A DNA stretch of 64,000 bases. Origin: Nitrospira sp. MA-1 (lineage in GTDB: Bacteria > Nitrospirota > Nitrospiria > Nitrospirales > UBA8639). Where the stretch lies: assembly GCA_032139905.1 (NCBI GenBank), contig JAQJDB010000007.1, positions 1,364,001 to 1,428,000 of the forward strand. Reading direction: 5' to 3'. Made by a program: the position numbers and the translations under genes. The notes under the pieces were generated by a model. The model searched no databases. It worked only from the letters and a program-made list of their open reading frames with translations, and was not told where the DNA came from. Of the stretch, positions 36,166 to 45,252 are shown in pieces; the first letter of the stretch is position 1, and every line of letters begins with the position of its first letter.

Positions 36166-37521
36166 ATGGTTGAAGTACCTCTGAAACTGTATGTGCAAGC
36201 GCTTCTGAAGGGAGCGAAGGAAGTTGCTCGCCCCATGGCCTGCATATCTCCTAGTGCGAAAAATCAGGCGTTACTGGCGATGGCCGAGAGTTTAGTCGAT
36301 CATACTCAGGAAATTTTAGAGGCCAATGCAAAAGATTTGGCCGGCATTTCCAAGGCAACTGATCAACAAGCCCATCGTGAGGCATCAGAACGGATTCGAA
36401 TTTCAGAAGACACGATTCACCTTATGCAGCAACGGCTGTTAGATTTACAGGCTCTTCCTGATCCAATCGGAGAAGTGAGTCATGCCTGGCTGACTACTGA
36501 TGGCATGCAGGTTCATACGGTACGTTCCCCCCTGGGTATTGTGGCGGTGGTGTCGGATATGGGTCCTCTGGTGACAGTTGAGTCGTTTGGGATGTGCATG
36601 AAGACCAATAATGTCTGCGTTTTTCGTGGGGGAACCGAGTGGTTTCATACGAATGGTGCAATTGTTCACTATCTCCAGAAGGCTGCGGTTTCCAATGGGG
36701 TCCCCGAAGGGGGATTAACGTTTCTCGACCGGAGTTCCCCGGAGGCAGCCCTGGAAATGGTGCGATATCCTCAATACGTTCAAGCTGTGATTACCCGAGG
36801 GAGCGCTGGTTTGCGCAATGGAATCATGGAGCAGTCCAGAGTTCCGGTCATTGGCTTTGAGGGAGGTCTGTGTCATGTGTATGTTGATCAGGATGTTGAT
36901 CTTCCCCTAGCACAAACGATTGCAGTCAATGCCAAACTTCAATCGCCATTCGAAGCGAATTCTATGGACACCCTTCTGGTGCATCAGGGCGTTTCTCGGC
37001 ATTTATTGCCAGGATTAACACGAAGACTTCTTCAGGAATTTCGGGTGACCTTGCATGGCTGTCCTAAAACGGTTTCCATGTTGGGTGTTTTGGAAATGAG
37101 CGGGCATTTAGGGATTAAGGTGGCGGAGGAAACCGACTGGGGGAAAAAATATCAATCCTTGACCCTGAATATTAAAGTGGTGAAGGATAGTCAGGAGGCC
37201 ATCGATCATATTGGGACCTATGCCCCAGGACATACGGATACGATTGTGACCCGGGATTATCAGCTGGCCATGCGCTTTGTCCGAGAGGTTGATTCGAGCG
37301 CCGTTATGGTAAATGCTTCGACCCGCCTTCATGGAGGACCTCAGTTCGGTCTTGGTCCGGATATCGGAAGTAATAGCACTCGAATGCAAGGGCGAGGTCC
37401 TCTTATTCTCTCGAAGCTCACGATTGAAAAATATATGGTATTGGGAACTGGGCAACTCCAACAGCCACACCCGGTACCTCAGGCCTACCAGGATGCGATG
37501 ATGTTATCTGCCAAGTTTTAG
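36166..37521 (+). CDS. divergent gamma-glutamyl phosphate reductase paralogue (ProA-like), catalytic Cys missing
   Basis: 451 residues, ProA by overall pattern: VRSPLGIVAVV, FRGGTEWF, CHVYVD, VDSSAVMVNASTRLHGGPQFGLG, GRGPLILSKLTIEKYMVLGTGQ. AAGGAG stands 7 bases before the ATG. But the catalytic motif that should read close to GVCNAxETLLVH reads FEANSMDTLLVH, with Ala (A264, codon 36955-36957) in place of the nucleophile Cys. The ESRPNVT motif reads SDMGPLVT and IPRGG reads ITRGS. Reduction of gamma-glutamyl phosphate is therefore unlikely. It may be a non-catalytic or changed-function paralogue, or serve as a regulator; a true proA would be elsewhere. No proB nearby. Confidence 0.85.
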   Translation: MVEVPLKLYVQALLKGAKEVARPMACISPSAKNQALLAMAESLVDHTQEILEANAKDLAGISKATDQQAHREASERIRISEDTIHLMQQRLLDLQALPDPIGEVSHAWLTTDGMQVHTVRSPLGIVAVVSDMGPLVTVESFGMCMKTNNVCVFRGGTEWFHTNGAIVHYLQKAAVSNGVPEGGLTFLDRSSPEAALEMVRYPQYVQAVITRGSAGLRNGIMEQSRVPVIGFEGGLCHVYVDQDVDLPLAQTIAVNAKLQSPFEANSMDTLLVHQGVSRHLLPGLTRRLLQEFRVTLHGCPKTVSMLGVLEMSGHLGIKVAEETDWGKKYQSLTLNIKVVKDSQEAIDHIGTYAPGHTDTIVTRDYQLAMRFVREVDSSAVMVNASTRLHGGPQFGLGPDIGSNSTRMQGRGPLILSKLTIEKYMVLGTGQLQQPHPVPQAYQDAMMLSAKF

Positions 37522-37537
37522 TTGGCTTTTTGATGAA

Positions 37538-37576
37538 ATATGCATGGCCCGGTACCGGTGTGTTGGCTATGCATAT
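37538..37576 (+). terminator. hairpin after the proA paralogue
   Basis: ATATGCATGGCC (37538-37549) and GGCTATGCATAT (37565-37576) pair over 12 bases with one G-U. No T-run follows, so termination is only possible. Confidence 0.35.
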
Positions 37577-37697
37577 TCCCATGCCTTCGTTAGTCAAATC
37601 CCGTTGTTTGCCTTAATCGTTTTTCTCCGTTCCTCCGGTCTGCCATCGTTTCCGGTATTCAATTTTCTTTTGAGTGAATTTCTTGCTCGGGTTCATT

Positions 37698-39191
37698 ATG
37701 GGATATGAAATAGAAGAAAATACTGAATATCATGCGGAGCTTTTCCCTTATTTGCAGTCTTGGGGATTGCGAGAATTTCGTGATGAGGCGTCATACTATG
37801 GCTGGCAACGGGAGACGCTTTCCAAAGAGGAATTGAACGATTTTCAACGATTGATCGAACATCGATACCGTGAAGAAAACGGAAAGGGCGACATTGAGTT
37901 TTATGATGGATTGGCACGTCGGGATCTTATGCCCATTTTGTATTCCCAGCGGTTGCAATATTTTTTGAGGATAGGAACCGCTGTGTGTCGCCGGATCGCA
38001 CCGGCTCAACAGGTTTTGGACTATGGTTGTGGGGTTGGCATTCTAACTATATTTTTTGCCCTACAGCATCCTGACGTTGAATTTGTGGGAATCGATCGAT
38101 CGCCTCGATCGATTGAAATGGCTTGTCTTGAGGCAGAAAAACGACAAATCAGAAATGTTCGCTTTGAGATCTCTCATGTGCCACCACAACAGATTTCCGG
38201 AACTTACGATCTCATTCTTTCGACGCATACGTTGTTTCAAGCGGAACGGGAGCCTGGGCTTCCAAGCCGAACCTGGGAAACGTTTCAACGTGCCAATGAC
38301 CATCAACGACAGGAGCAGCTGGAAGTTCTGACGGGAGTACAGGGACGTTTGGATGCCTTGATGTTGGTATTAGGGTCGATTGGGAGAATGCTCCTTTTTG
38401 AAAAAACCTGGAATCTTGGTCGGCGTATTTTCTTTCAACGTGCGTTAGGTGCCAGAGGCTTGTTTCCCATATCTTCGCCGGTTTTCTGCCGGTATCGGTC
38501 AGTGGATGATGAGGTGACCGATGGACCCCTGTATGAGGTTGCCCGGATCACACAGGGTGTGGAGACTCTTGGATGGAATGAGGAACCATATCGGGCATCA
38601 GGTGAAACACTCTATCGGTGCATCGGGATTGCTGCCGAAAAGATGGGGCGGGTGTTGGCTACAGATCAAGTGAGTGCCAGTGTTTCGGGTGTTCACTCCA
38701 GTATGGGGTCCTGGATGTTTCGCTTCGGACTGTGGAAGGAAATCTTTGCTTGGGGTTTGTGTCAGTATTCCTCCGGTTTGACAGGCCTGGTTATTGGAGC
38801 TGGGGCGGATCGGGATCTATTACATCAATTGGTTGAAACTGTTACCTACATAACCGAGTCTGACTTTCAACAGTTGGTTCATGACTTTTGGGGCGGCATG
38901 ATTCACGCTGGGGAGGATCAATCCGCGCCTTGTTACGAAAATCACCATTCCTCTGCACAAATCATCTACGAAGGACTTCCCTCCAAACACGTTCAACGGG
39001 AGTCGACTTTTCAAGATGGTGAGAGAGGGGAAATGCATATCGAGTTGGGGACCACAACCCATCTGACATATCTTTATTTCGCCAATGTTTTCGATCAACG
39101 TCAGCTTGTACTTATGGATGAAGGTCGAGCTGAGATTCTAACTGAACATTATCGAGAGTCCCTCCAGCATCGACACGGTCCACCTGCCTGA
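37698..39191 (+). CDS. large SAM-dependent methyltransferase-like protein
   Basis: 497 residues. Residues about 95-200 are a class I methyltransferase domain: VLDYGCGVGILTIFFAL (motif I), VEFVGIDRSPRSIEMA (motif II) and YDLILSTHTLF (motif IV). The other 300 residues are alpha/beta without a domain I know. The start is ATG 37698; a GTG at 37674 is open but lacks a ribosome site. The methyl acceptor is unknown; small-molecule or lipid targets are as likely as protein. It stands alone on the strand. Confidence 0.7.
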   Translation: MGYEIEENTEYHAELFPYLQSWGLREFRDEASYYGWQRETLSKEELNDFQRLIEHRYREENGKGDIEFYDGLARRDLMPILYSQRLQYFLRIGTAVCRRIAPAQQVLDYGCGVGILTIFFALQHPDVEFVGIDRSPRSIEMACLEAEKRQIRNVRFEISHVPPQQISGTYDLILSTHTLFQAEREPGLPSRTWETFQRANDHQRQEQLEVLTGVQGRLDALMLVLGSIGRMLLFEKTWNLGRRIFFQRALGARGLFPISSPVFCRYRSVDDEVTDGPLYEVARITQGVETLGWNEEPYRASGETLYRCIGIAAEKMGRVLATDQVSASVSGVHSSMGSWMFRFGLWKEIFAWGLCQYSSGLTGLVIGAGADRDLLHQLVETVTYITESDFQQLVHDFWGGMIHAGEDQSAPCYENHHSSAQIIYEGLPSKHVQRESTFQDGERGEMHIELGTTTHLTYLYFANVFDQRQLVLMDEGRAEILTEHYRESLQHRHGPPA

Positions 39192-39222
39192 GTTCCTTCA
39201 ATCCGAGTCTTCGGTTGGTTTT

Positions 39223-39537
39223 TTATGGAGTTTCAATAACCTGCAAGGTGCGCTGTTGCGTTTTGGCATAGCAGGCGACTGCTTCATATGTTTTCTGCTG
39301 AATGTCTGAGGGAAGGGTTGCCCAATCGGAAGTGAGGCCAACCGTAAGTATGCGGCCATTATCTCTTATTCCCTTAATTCTTCCTATCTGTAAATAATCA
39401 AGGAGGACGTCTCCATTGACTTCCCCTGAACAGGCTTGGGCTGTGAAAGTGGTGTTTGTGTTCCGATTCCCATACTCGATTGAGATGGTTACCGACCAGA
39501 AAAGAAGGCTTAAGAAGAAAATTATGGCTAATCGCAT
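39223..39537 (-). CDS. small secreted protein, function unknown
   Basis: 104 residues. MRLAIIFFLSLLFWSVTISIEYG is a signal peptide or membrane anchor, followed by a compact domain with two cysteines (AQACSGEVNGD and AVACYAK) that could form a disulphide. Family not recognised. Convergent with the methyltransferase gene. Confidence 0.5.
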   Translation of the reverse strand: MRLAIIFFLSLLFWSVTISIEYGNRNTNTTFTAQACSGEVNGDVLLDYLQIGRIKGIRDNGRILTVGLTSDWATLPSDIQQKTYEAVACYAKTQQRTLQVIETP

Positions 39538-39910
39538 CTCACTATATCCCAACACTGTGAGGAGTCTGTCTGACAGATTCCTACAGGTAAATACCTCAGA
39601 GGGAGGAGGAGAGGAGTCACGAATTGACAGCGCGCCGGGCTCTGTCGAAGGAGATGGGATTGGAGGAGATCACTAGAGCAGAAAGCCTAAATCAAGGTTA
39701 TTCAAGAATGGTTTTCTTAAGATGGTCTGGGAAATTTCCGACAAGAAGAGCGAGGCTGTGAAATGCATTCGCTAATGGTTTTATTGACTGCCTTAATCTG
39801 TTCTGTAGCCGAGAATATTGGGGGTGACCAAACACGATAGAGGGAGGGTCAACCCGCTTTAGGTGAAGAAGGAAGGTCTATGTATTACGGGGGAAGGATG
39901 TCTTAGCTAG
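39538..39910. other. non-coding gap before the sensor gene
   Basis: About 370 bases with no supported gene. It includes a GAGGAGGAG-rich patch at 39600-39620 and presumably the divergent promoters of both neighbours. Confidence 0.3.
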
Positions 39911-40876
39911 ATGAATGGTGAGACACTTTTGTTTTGGGTGTTGCTCGCAACCTGTCTGACGCATTGGTTGACGGTTGTTTTGCTTCTTCGTCGTGTACGT
40001 TCGACTGAAAATACCCTGGTATGGAATCTCTTAAGTGTGGCAGTTGGGCTCCTGGCTATTCAGAAGACTTATGGGATAACCATTCCCTCCCTTGAACTGA
40101 ATCCTCCTCCAGTGAATTTTGTGAGTACATGGCTGGGTTTTGTTGTCGCCGGATTATTGTTAGCTGGAATCATGCGGTTGGGCCCATTTTTGCACCTTCT
40201 TAAACGCAATAAGGAGCTATTAGCCGTCATTGAGGAACGAAATGTCATTATTCTGCACTTTTATGAACGTATCGCCCGCGCCTTGCAAAAAATTCAAATG
40301 GCTATGGAGGTAGGGCGTCCCACCAACTGCATTATTGATCAAGTGGCCGAAATGTCAGAGATGCTCAAGGGGTTTTTGGAAAATCTCAAGGCCGGAGTTC
40401 TGTTGGGGAATAAATTCGAGGTGGCACTCAAGACACTGGTAGAAGATTTGAGTCAGGAAGCTTCATTCCCGATACTGGTCAATGTCGATCCCTCTTGTGA
40501 GGATCAACTGTCACGCGAGCAGGGTGCTCAGCTGCTACATATTGTACGAGAGGCCGTTCTAAATAGCATACAATATTCGCACGCGAAGAAGGGACAGGTG
40601 TCTGCGAAGATGACGGCTACAGACACGGTTGTGGAGGTGTCAGATAATGGGAAGGGTTTTGAAGTTGATCTTGTCCGGGCTCAAGGACATGGATTAGGAA
40701 ATATGGTCAATCGGGCAAAGAAGATAGGGGCTCGTTTGAAAATCCACAGTCAACCGTCTAAAGGAACTTCGGTATTCATTGAAGTTCCATTAAATGAAGC
40801 GCCGGCTGAGAATCGTCATTCGGCATCAACCGTAGATTCCTCATCGAATGCGACCCAACGCGCTCCGGTCGGATAA
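39911..40876 (+). CDS. membrane histidine-kinase-like protein (NarX/HisKA_3 type)
   Basis: 321 residues. Membrane helices at about 5-25, 38-52 and 75-95 are followed by a helix with EERNVIILHFYERIARALQK, which aligns with the HisKA_3 box ELHDxxxQ but has HF instead of HD (H116 kept). The ATPase domain is clear: REAVLNSIQYS (N box), VSDNGKGF (G1) and GHGLGNM (G2). So it can probably bind ATP; phosphotransfer is less sure. No response regulator adjoins. A Ser/Ala-rich tail ends the protein. Confidence 0.75.
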   Translation: MNGETLLFWVLLATCLTHWLTVVLLLRRVRSTENTLVWNLLSVAVGLLAIQKTYGITIPSLELNPPPVNFVSTWLGFVVAGLLLAGIMRLGPFLHLLKRNKELLAVIEERNVIILHFYERIARALQKIQMAMEVGRPTNCIIDQVAEMSEMLKGFLENLKAGVLLGNKFEVALKTLVEDLSQEASFPILVNVDPSCEDQLSREQGAQLLHIVREAVLNSIQYSHAKKGQVSAKMTATDTVVEVSDNGKGFEVDLVRAQGHGLGNMVNRAKKIGARLKIHSQPSKGTSVFIEVPLNEAPAENRHSASTVDSSSNATQRAPVG

Positions 40877-40956
40877 CTTTTGTGTCCTAATGTGTCCCAA
40901 CGGGGAAGCGTCGGCTGTTTCCTGGGATCAAGGGAGAGGAAGGGAAATAAGAAACT

Positions 40957-41032
40957 TGGTGGCGGTGGAGGGATTTGAACCCCCGGCCCGCGGCTTATGA
41001 GTCCGCTGCTCTACCACCTGAGCTACACCGCC
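40957..41032 (-). tRNA. tRNA with CAT anticodon (Met or Ile2)
   Basis: 76 bases including encoded CCA. The acceptor stem GGCGGTG/CACCGCC is perfect and the anticodon loop CTCATAA gives CAT; TTCAAAT is the T loop. The anticodon stem has an A-G mismatch next to the loop. CAT is shared by elongator Met and lysidine-type Ile2, so identity is open; initiator Met is unlikely as position 1 pairs normally. Confidence 0.9.
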
Positions 41033-41055
41033 GTATTTCACCAAGAACGAAAAGA

Positions 41056-41085
41056 TCTATACCATAGCTGAAGAACTTTGGACAA
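41056..41085 (-). promoter_or_regulatory. promoter of the tRNA
   Basis: On the minus strand TTGTCC (41080-41085) and TATAGA (41056-41061), 18 bases apart, place the start near 41049, just before the tRNA. Confidence 0.5.
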
Positions 41086-41238
41086 TTCTTTTTCTGGGAA
41101 TGATAAAAATTTTTGGCTGAATTTTTTAGTGGTGGTGTGCAGGATTCAGTGTAGCACCTCCTTTACTTATTCGTTTGAGGACCTGGTTATCGTGGGGATA
41201 CCTCTAAAGTTGGTGATTTTTAACCTTGAAAGGTTGTT

Positions 41239-42483
41239 ATGACTTTAACGGCTGCTCCAAACATCAAGCACTCCGTTCTGGTTGGGCGACAGGCCATTTT
41301 TGATCGTGAAAAAGGTGTTTTTGGCTATGAGCTCTTATATCGAGATGGTGAAGCCAATAGTGCACAAGTGATTGACGGGGATGAGGCTACCGCCAGGGTC
41401 ATGGTGAATACGTTTTTAGAGATGGGAATTGACCAGATTGCTGGAACGGGTCAGGCGTTCATCAATCTGACAGCGAATTTCTTTTTAAGTCAAAATTATG
41501 AAGTCCTGCCAAAGAATAATGTGGTTCTCGAGGTATTGGAGTCCATTGAGCCAACGCCCCTCGTCCTCCAATCTCTTGTCAGGGCTAGGCAACTTGGGTA
41601 TAAAATCGCGCTGGATGATTTTATCGTGCGGGATTCTCACCGAGCATTATTAGAAGTTACTGACTTTGTGAAAGTGGATATTTTGGCCTTAACGAGTGAA
41701 CAGCTTCTGGAGCAAATTGATGTGTTGAAGCAATATCCCGTTCGATTGCTTGCAGAAAAAGTTGAAAATCAAGAGGTGTATACGTTCTGTTATGAACAGG
41801 GATTTGAATATTTTCAAGGATACTTCTTTTGTAAACCGCAGATCATGGAGGGAGTCAAGCTTTCCGGAAATCGTATGGCGATCGTGCTGTTATTGGCCAA
41901 ATTGCAAGATCCCGATATTAAAATGGAAGATCTTGAGGCGTTGGTTGAAAATGATCTGTCGCTGAGTCTCAAGCTCCTTCGTTTTGTGAATTCTGCATCT
42001 GTGGGCCTTCCCCGAGTAGTCAATTCAATTGGACAAGCCGTTGGGATGGTAGGGACCGAACGTATGCGGCAATGGGCCTCCTTGCTTGTGCTGGCTAATA
42101 CCGGCGGAAAGCCAAGCGAACTGATGCGCATTGCGCTGATCCGGGGACGAATGTGTCAAGGGTTGAGCCGGCTACAAGGGGAGTCCACAAGCCAAGGCTT
42201 TACCATTGGCCTATTTTCTGTATTGGATGCCTACTTTGATTGTGAAATGAAACAACTTCTTGCAGGTCTTCCTCTTGCGTCTGAAGTTCTGCTTGCTCTG
42301 ACCGAACGGCAGGGATGCTTTGGAGAAATTTTAACCTGCGTGATGTCTTACGAACGAGGAGATTGGGATCAGATTGAGGATAGTCGATTTGAGCCCCACG
42401 TAATACGCCATGAGTATTTTCTCAGTACCGAATGGGCCAATGATGTTATGAAAGCGACTTTAGGGGCGGGGGACGGTACCTAG
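41239..42483 (+). CDS. EAL-HDOD signalling protein
   Basis: 414 residues. An EAL-type domain (about 12-210) has YELLYRDG in place of EAL-proper, then FINLTANFF, LEVLES, ALDDFIV and AEKVEN. An HDOD domain follows (about 215-410) with LVENDLSLSLKLLRFVNSA and VGMVGTERMRQWASLLV. Such YuxH-like fusions link cyclic-di-GMP turnover or sensing with a regulatory HD-fold domain. Many catalytic residues seem present, but the ELL variant leaves activity unsure. ATG 41239 has GAAAGG before it. Transcribed alone, convergent with the next gene. Confidence 0.85.
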   Translation: MTLTAAPNIKHSVLVGRQAIFDREKGVFGYELLYRDGEANSAQVIDGDEATARVMVNTFLEMGIDQIAGTGQAFINLTANFFLSQNYEVLPKNNVVLEVLESIEPTPLVLQSLVRARQLGYKIALDDFIVRDSHRALLEVTDFVKVDILALTSEQLLEQIDVLKQYPVRLLAEKVENQEVYTFCYEQGFEYFQGYFFCKPQIMEGVKLSGNRMAIVLLLAKLQDPDIKMEDLEALVENDLSLSLKLLRFVNSASVGLPRVVNSIGQAVGMVGTERMRQWASLLVLANTGGKPSELMRIALIRGRMCQGLSRLQGESTSQGFTIGLFSVLDAYFDCEMKQLLAGLPLASEVLLALTERQGCFGEILTCVMSYERGDWDQIEDSRFEPHVIRHEYFLSTEWANDVMKATLGAGDGT

Positions 42484-42519
42484 CGGGAAAGGATACGGGG
42501 AAAGGCTTGAAGGCCAGAA

Positions 42520-43692
42520 TTATCCCCTTCGTTTATCGTCCTGTTCTCCTGCAAAATAATTCAAGACACCGACACCCTTTTCACTAAGCTCAATAGGTTT
42601 ATCATCGGATTCGGGGGCCAGTTGATCATCAGGGAGTTGGGGGTAAATTTTAACACGTAAGCTTTCTTCCAATCCTTCATCTGAAAAATCCATATCATTG
42701 AGCAGAGCGTTTAATCGTTGGAAAGCTAAAATGGAACGGGCTTGGGAAAGCCATGTTCCGGAAAATTCCGTATCATTTACTTTGGTAATACTTGTCCAAA
42801 ACTTGGATTCTTCAGGCTCTGACATACTTCCCTCGACAAATGCTCGCAATTGATCAAGCAACGCTTCCTCTGTTTTTCCCAAGCCATCGTATTCAACCAT
42901 TGACTTTTCAAAGGGACGCTGGGACAAGAAGTCAAGGGCTTCTTTCCATAGGTTTATGGGTTGCAACGGCTCATCCGGCGCTGAGTGTTTGTCCTGATGC
43001 TTTTGTAATTCAGTCAGAAACTGTTGAAGGGCTTTGACCTTTCTGGCAACGAGACTCCCTAACGGAATTCCCCATATATGGGCAATTTCGTGATCCTGCA
43101 ATGGGGAATTTCCTGAAACGATGAAATCATTTTGAGCAAATTTCAGGCGACGTCTGAATATCCCACGTCGTCGCAATAAAGACTGGTATTCCAGGACCAG
43201 TCGTTGTGCCTGATACTCCTTTGTGGACAGTTCCTGATTATCCCATCCACGATCTAATTTTCGGAGTTCCTGGCGAAGTAGGATCGAGGGTGCTTGGGTT
43301 TTAGCATCCTGCAAGCCATTCTGAGTCAATCCAAATTCTGATGTGAGTAACCGCTCTGCAATCTGAATGGTTTTATCAAGGATTTTTAATTCTTGAGTCA
43401 GGAATTCTATGTGCATTCCTGGGCGCTCACGTTTTTGCCGGTAGTAATCCCTGTACTGGTTCGCACGTGATGTGATATTTCGTTCGGCTTCCAGGGAGAG
43501 CGGGTTCCCTTTTGGCTGGTTGCCTGCCTGAAAGCGGGAATCGGGTTGATCGTTGACCATATAGGCGATGGATTCAGGACTCAGGTCCAGGTACTGCAAC
43601 AAAAGAAGTTGCAGCATGGTGCGGCCTTGAGTTGAAAGTGTCTGAATGGCTGACTCGATATGTTCAAAACGTAGAGTTGTAGGCATAAGCAT
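42520..43692 (-). CDS. conserved-looking protein of unknown function, largely helical
   Basis: 390 residues, no motif I recognise. Highly charged, rich in Gln, Leu and Arg, with long helices (about 45-210) that may form coiled coils. The C-terminus is acidic. Starts possible at ATG 43692 or 43686. It may be a scaffold or nucleic-acid partner. It lies 45 bases before the end of the next small gene, so both may be one operon. Confidence 0.5.
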   Translation of the reverse strand: MLMPTTLRFEHIESAIQTLSTQGRTMLQLLLLQYLDLSPESIAYMVNDQPDSRFQAGNQPKGNPLSLEAERNITSRANQYRDYYRQKRERPGMHIEFLTQELKILDKTIQIAERLLTSEFGLTQNGLQDAKTQAPSILLRQELRKLDRGWDNQELSTKEYQAQRLVLEYQSLLRRRGIFRRRLKFAQNDFIVSGNSPLQDHEIAHIWGIPLGSLVARKVKALQQFLTELQKHQDKHSAPDEPLQPINLWKEALDFLSQRPFEKSMVEYDGLGKTEEALLDQLRAFVEGSMSEPEESKFWTSITKVNDTEFSGTWLSQARSILAFQRLNALLNDMDFSDEGLEESLRVKIYPQLPDDQLAPESDDKPIELSEKGVGVLNYFAGEQDDKRRG

Positions 43693-43737
43693 TAATGAAC
43701 TCAAGTGCAAGAGTTCGGATTTTTCACCTTAAAAGTT

Positions 43738-43953
43738 TTATGGAGTGCCATTATCAAGAGATTCGAGACATGTGGCTGCGTATTCCCTTAGTTGCTGTAC
43801 CGTTCCGTTGGCATAGAGTTCTCTGGGGATTTCAATTTTGACCAATTGCGATGGATCAACCCCCCGTTCTGCCGCCCAATCTTCGTCAATAAATAAGGTC
43901 ACTGCGCCATCTTTGTCTCGGCGCACGAAAAGAACATCTTTTTCCCCTTCCAT
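43738..43953 (-). CDS. small hypothetical protein
   Basis: 71 residues starting at ATG 43953 (GGAG about 8 bases upstream). Sequence KDVLFVRRDKDGAVTLFIDEDWAAERGVDPSQL suggests a compact beta-rich domain with an acidic patch. The frame is open further upstream, but that part lacks a ribosome site. No family recognised. Confidence 0.5.
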   Translation of the reverse strand: MEGEKDVLFVRRDKDGAVTLFIDEDWAAERGVDPSQLVKIEIPRELYANGTVQQLREYAATCLESLDNGTP

Positions 43954-44356
43954 TCTGACTCTCCAAAAATGAAAATTAGGCTTTGGTTTTCTTGATAACA
44001 CACCGCTTTGAGACCTGTCAAAATGGGGTCGTGGGCCTAACCAATAATTTCTAAAATCCAAGAAACTTTTAAATTGTTGGATGTCGCAGGTAAGAGGATA
44101 AGATAGGTGAAAAAACCAGGTTGCGTGTAGTAGAAATTCCCTAGCAAACGGTGTTTGTCATGAACCATCAAATGACCGAATGCTCCGTCCTCCTGTTTTT
44201 CTGTCTAGCAGTGATAATTTACGTCATCAGATTAGGGGACGTATATTGGGAAGCATTTACAGGTACCCTTCGGTAAGGGTACCTGTTTGAAAGAGTTATC
44301 CTGGGGTAGTGCCGAGTGGCTGTTCGAACATGCGGTTCGAGATTGATTGAGATAGG
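43954..44356. other. non-coding gap with terminator
   Basis: About 400 bases between two minus-strand genes. It holds the hairpin at 44260-44285. I see nothing else. Confidence 0.35.
44260..44285 (-). terminator. perfect 11-bp hairpin downstream of the HemQ-like gene
   Basis: CAGGTACCCTT (44260-44270) pairs exactly with AAGGGTACCTG (44275-44285) around a four-base loop. It lies 70 bases after the HemQ-like stop. The following T/U run is short in both directions. Confidence 0.45.
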
Positions 44357-45064
44357 TTACCCGCCCACGGTTTCGACAACTTCTTTAAGACTTTTCATTA
44401 TACAAGTGAAAATTGGGATGTCACGTTTGACGTAACGGCTGCCTTCGGTAGAGCGTAATTCCATGACGAGGTCCAGAAAGTCCTGGGGAGAGTCGGTTTC
44501 AAAGGCCACCACAAATTCCTGGTCATCCAAACCAAACGAATAGGTGGTATTGAGTTTGACCGAGGGGTACTTGTGCCCAATAGCAATATGTTCATCCATC
44601 ATGCCTTGGCGGGCAGCTTTGGTGAGCAGATACCACTCTCTGGTTTTTTCAAATGGATACACAAAGATATATTTCGCACGGCCGGGAGAAATTTTCAATC
44701 TTCGACTTTCCTGGCCCTCATGCACATGATGGTCTACGTATATGGATCGTTTCGTCATGGAAAGATAGGAATACGGGGTAGTAAGGTATTGCCCCAATCC
44801 TGTAGCCAAGAGTTTTGAACTCATTTCTTGAAACATTTCCAGGTCATAGCTAATTCGCCACAACAGAAAGTCGCAATCGCCTCGAATGCCTGTTGTGGTG
44901 TAAGGCACGACAATGACTTTACCAGTATATTCTTCCGCTGCGCGGACAAATTCTTGTTTGCCCTGGTCCCGCACCTCTTTGGGAAGACGTCTCCATAAAG
45001 GGTCGACTTTATAGAAAGCAAAATTGACAAATTGTTGTTTGGCAGCCTCTTCGGCACCGGCCAT
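44357..45064 (-). CDS. hemQ: chlorite-dismutase-family heme enzyme, HemQ/ChdC-like
   Basis: 235 residues. The family pattern is clear: FVYPFEKTREWYLL, then MMDEHIAIGHKYPSVK with the proximal heme His, and SFGLDDQEFVVAFE. In true chlorite dismutases the distal Arg (R173 in Nitrospira defluvii) follows VK in this last segment; here the aligned residue is Leu (VKLN), so chlorite decomposition is unlikely. The YPF tyrosine fits the catalytic Tyr of coproheme decarboxylase (ChdC/HemQ), which makes heme b from coproheme. Start at ATG 45064, 7 bases after GGAGGT; ATG 45070 is too close. The reassignment is inferred from alignment by eye. Confidence 0.75.
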   Translation of the reverse strand: MAGAEEAAKQQFVNFAFYKVDPLWRRLPKEVRDQGKQEFVRAAEEYTGKVIVVPYTTTGIRGDCDFLLWRISYDLEMFQEMSSKLLATGLGQYLTTPYSYLSMTKRSIYVDHHVHEGQESRRLKISPGRAKYIFVYPFEKTREWYLLTKAARQGMMDEHIAIGHKYPSVKLNTTYSFGLDDQEFVVAFETDSPQDFLDLVMELRSTEGSRYVKRDIPIFTCIMKSLKEVVETVGG

Positions 45065-45252
45065 ATTCATACCTCCCCTGAAATGAAAACACGTGTTTTT
45101 TTAATCACTTAAAAAAATAGGTCTTAACATCGCTACCGCAATATTGTCAATGCGCACGTTGCGTGATGCCTGTTAAGATCCTTTTGGACACGGAGGAGTG
45201 CGGAGTAGGGCCTTAGTCCGAAGGGAGCAACATTTGTAGTTCATGGTTATTG

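Noticed and set aside
44357-45064. Calling this gene a true chlorite dismutase
   Set aside because: The distal arginine of the chlorite-active enzymes is replaced by leucine, so I call it HemQ-like.
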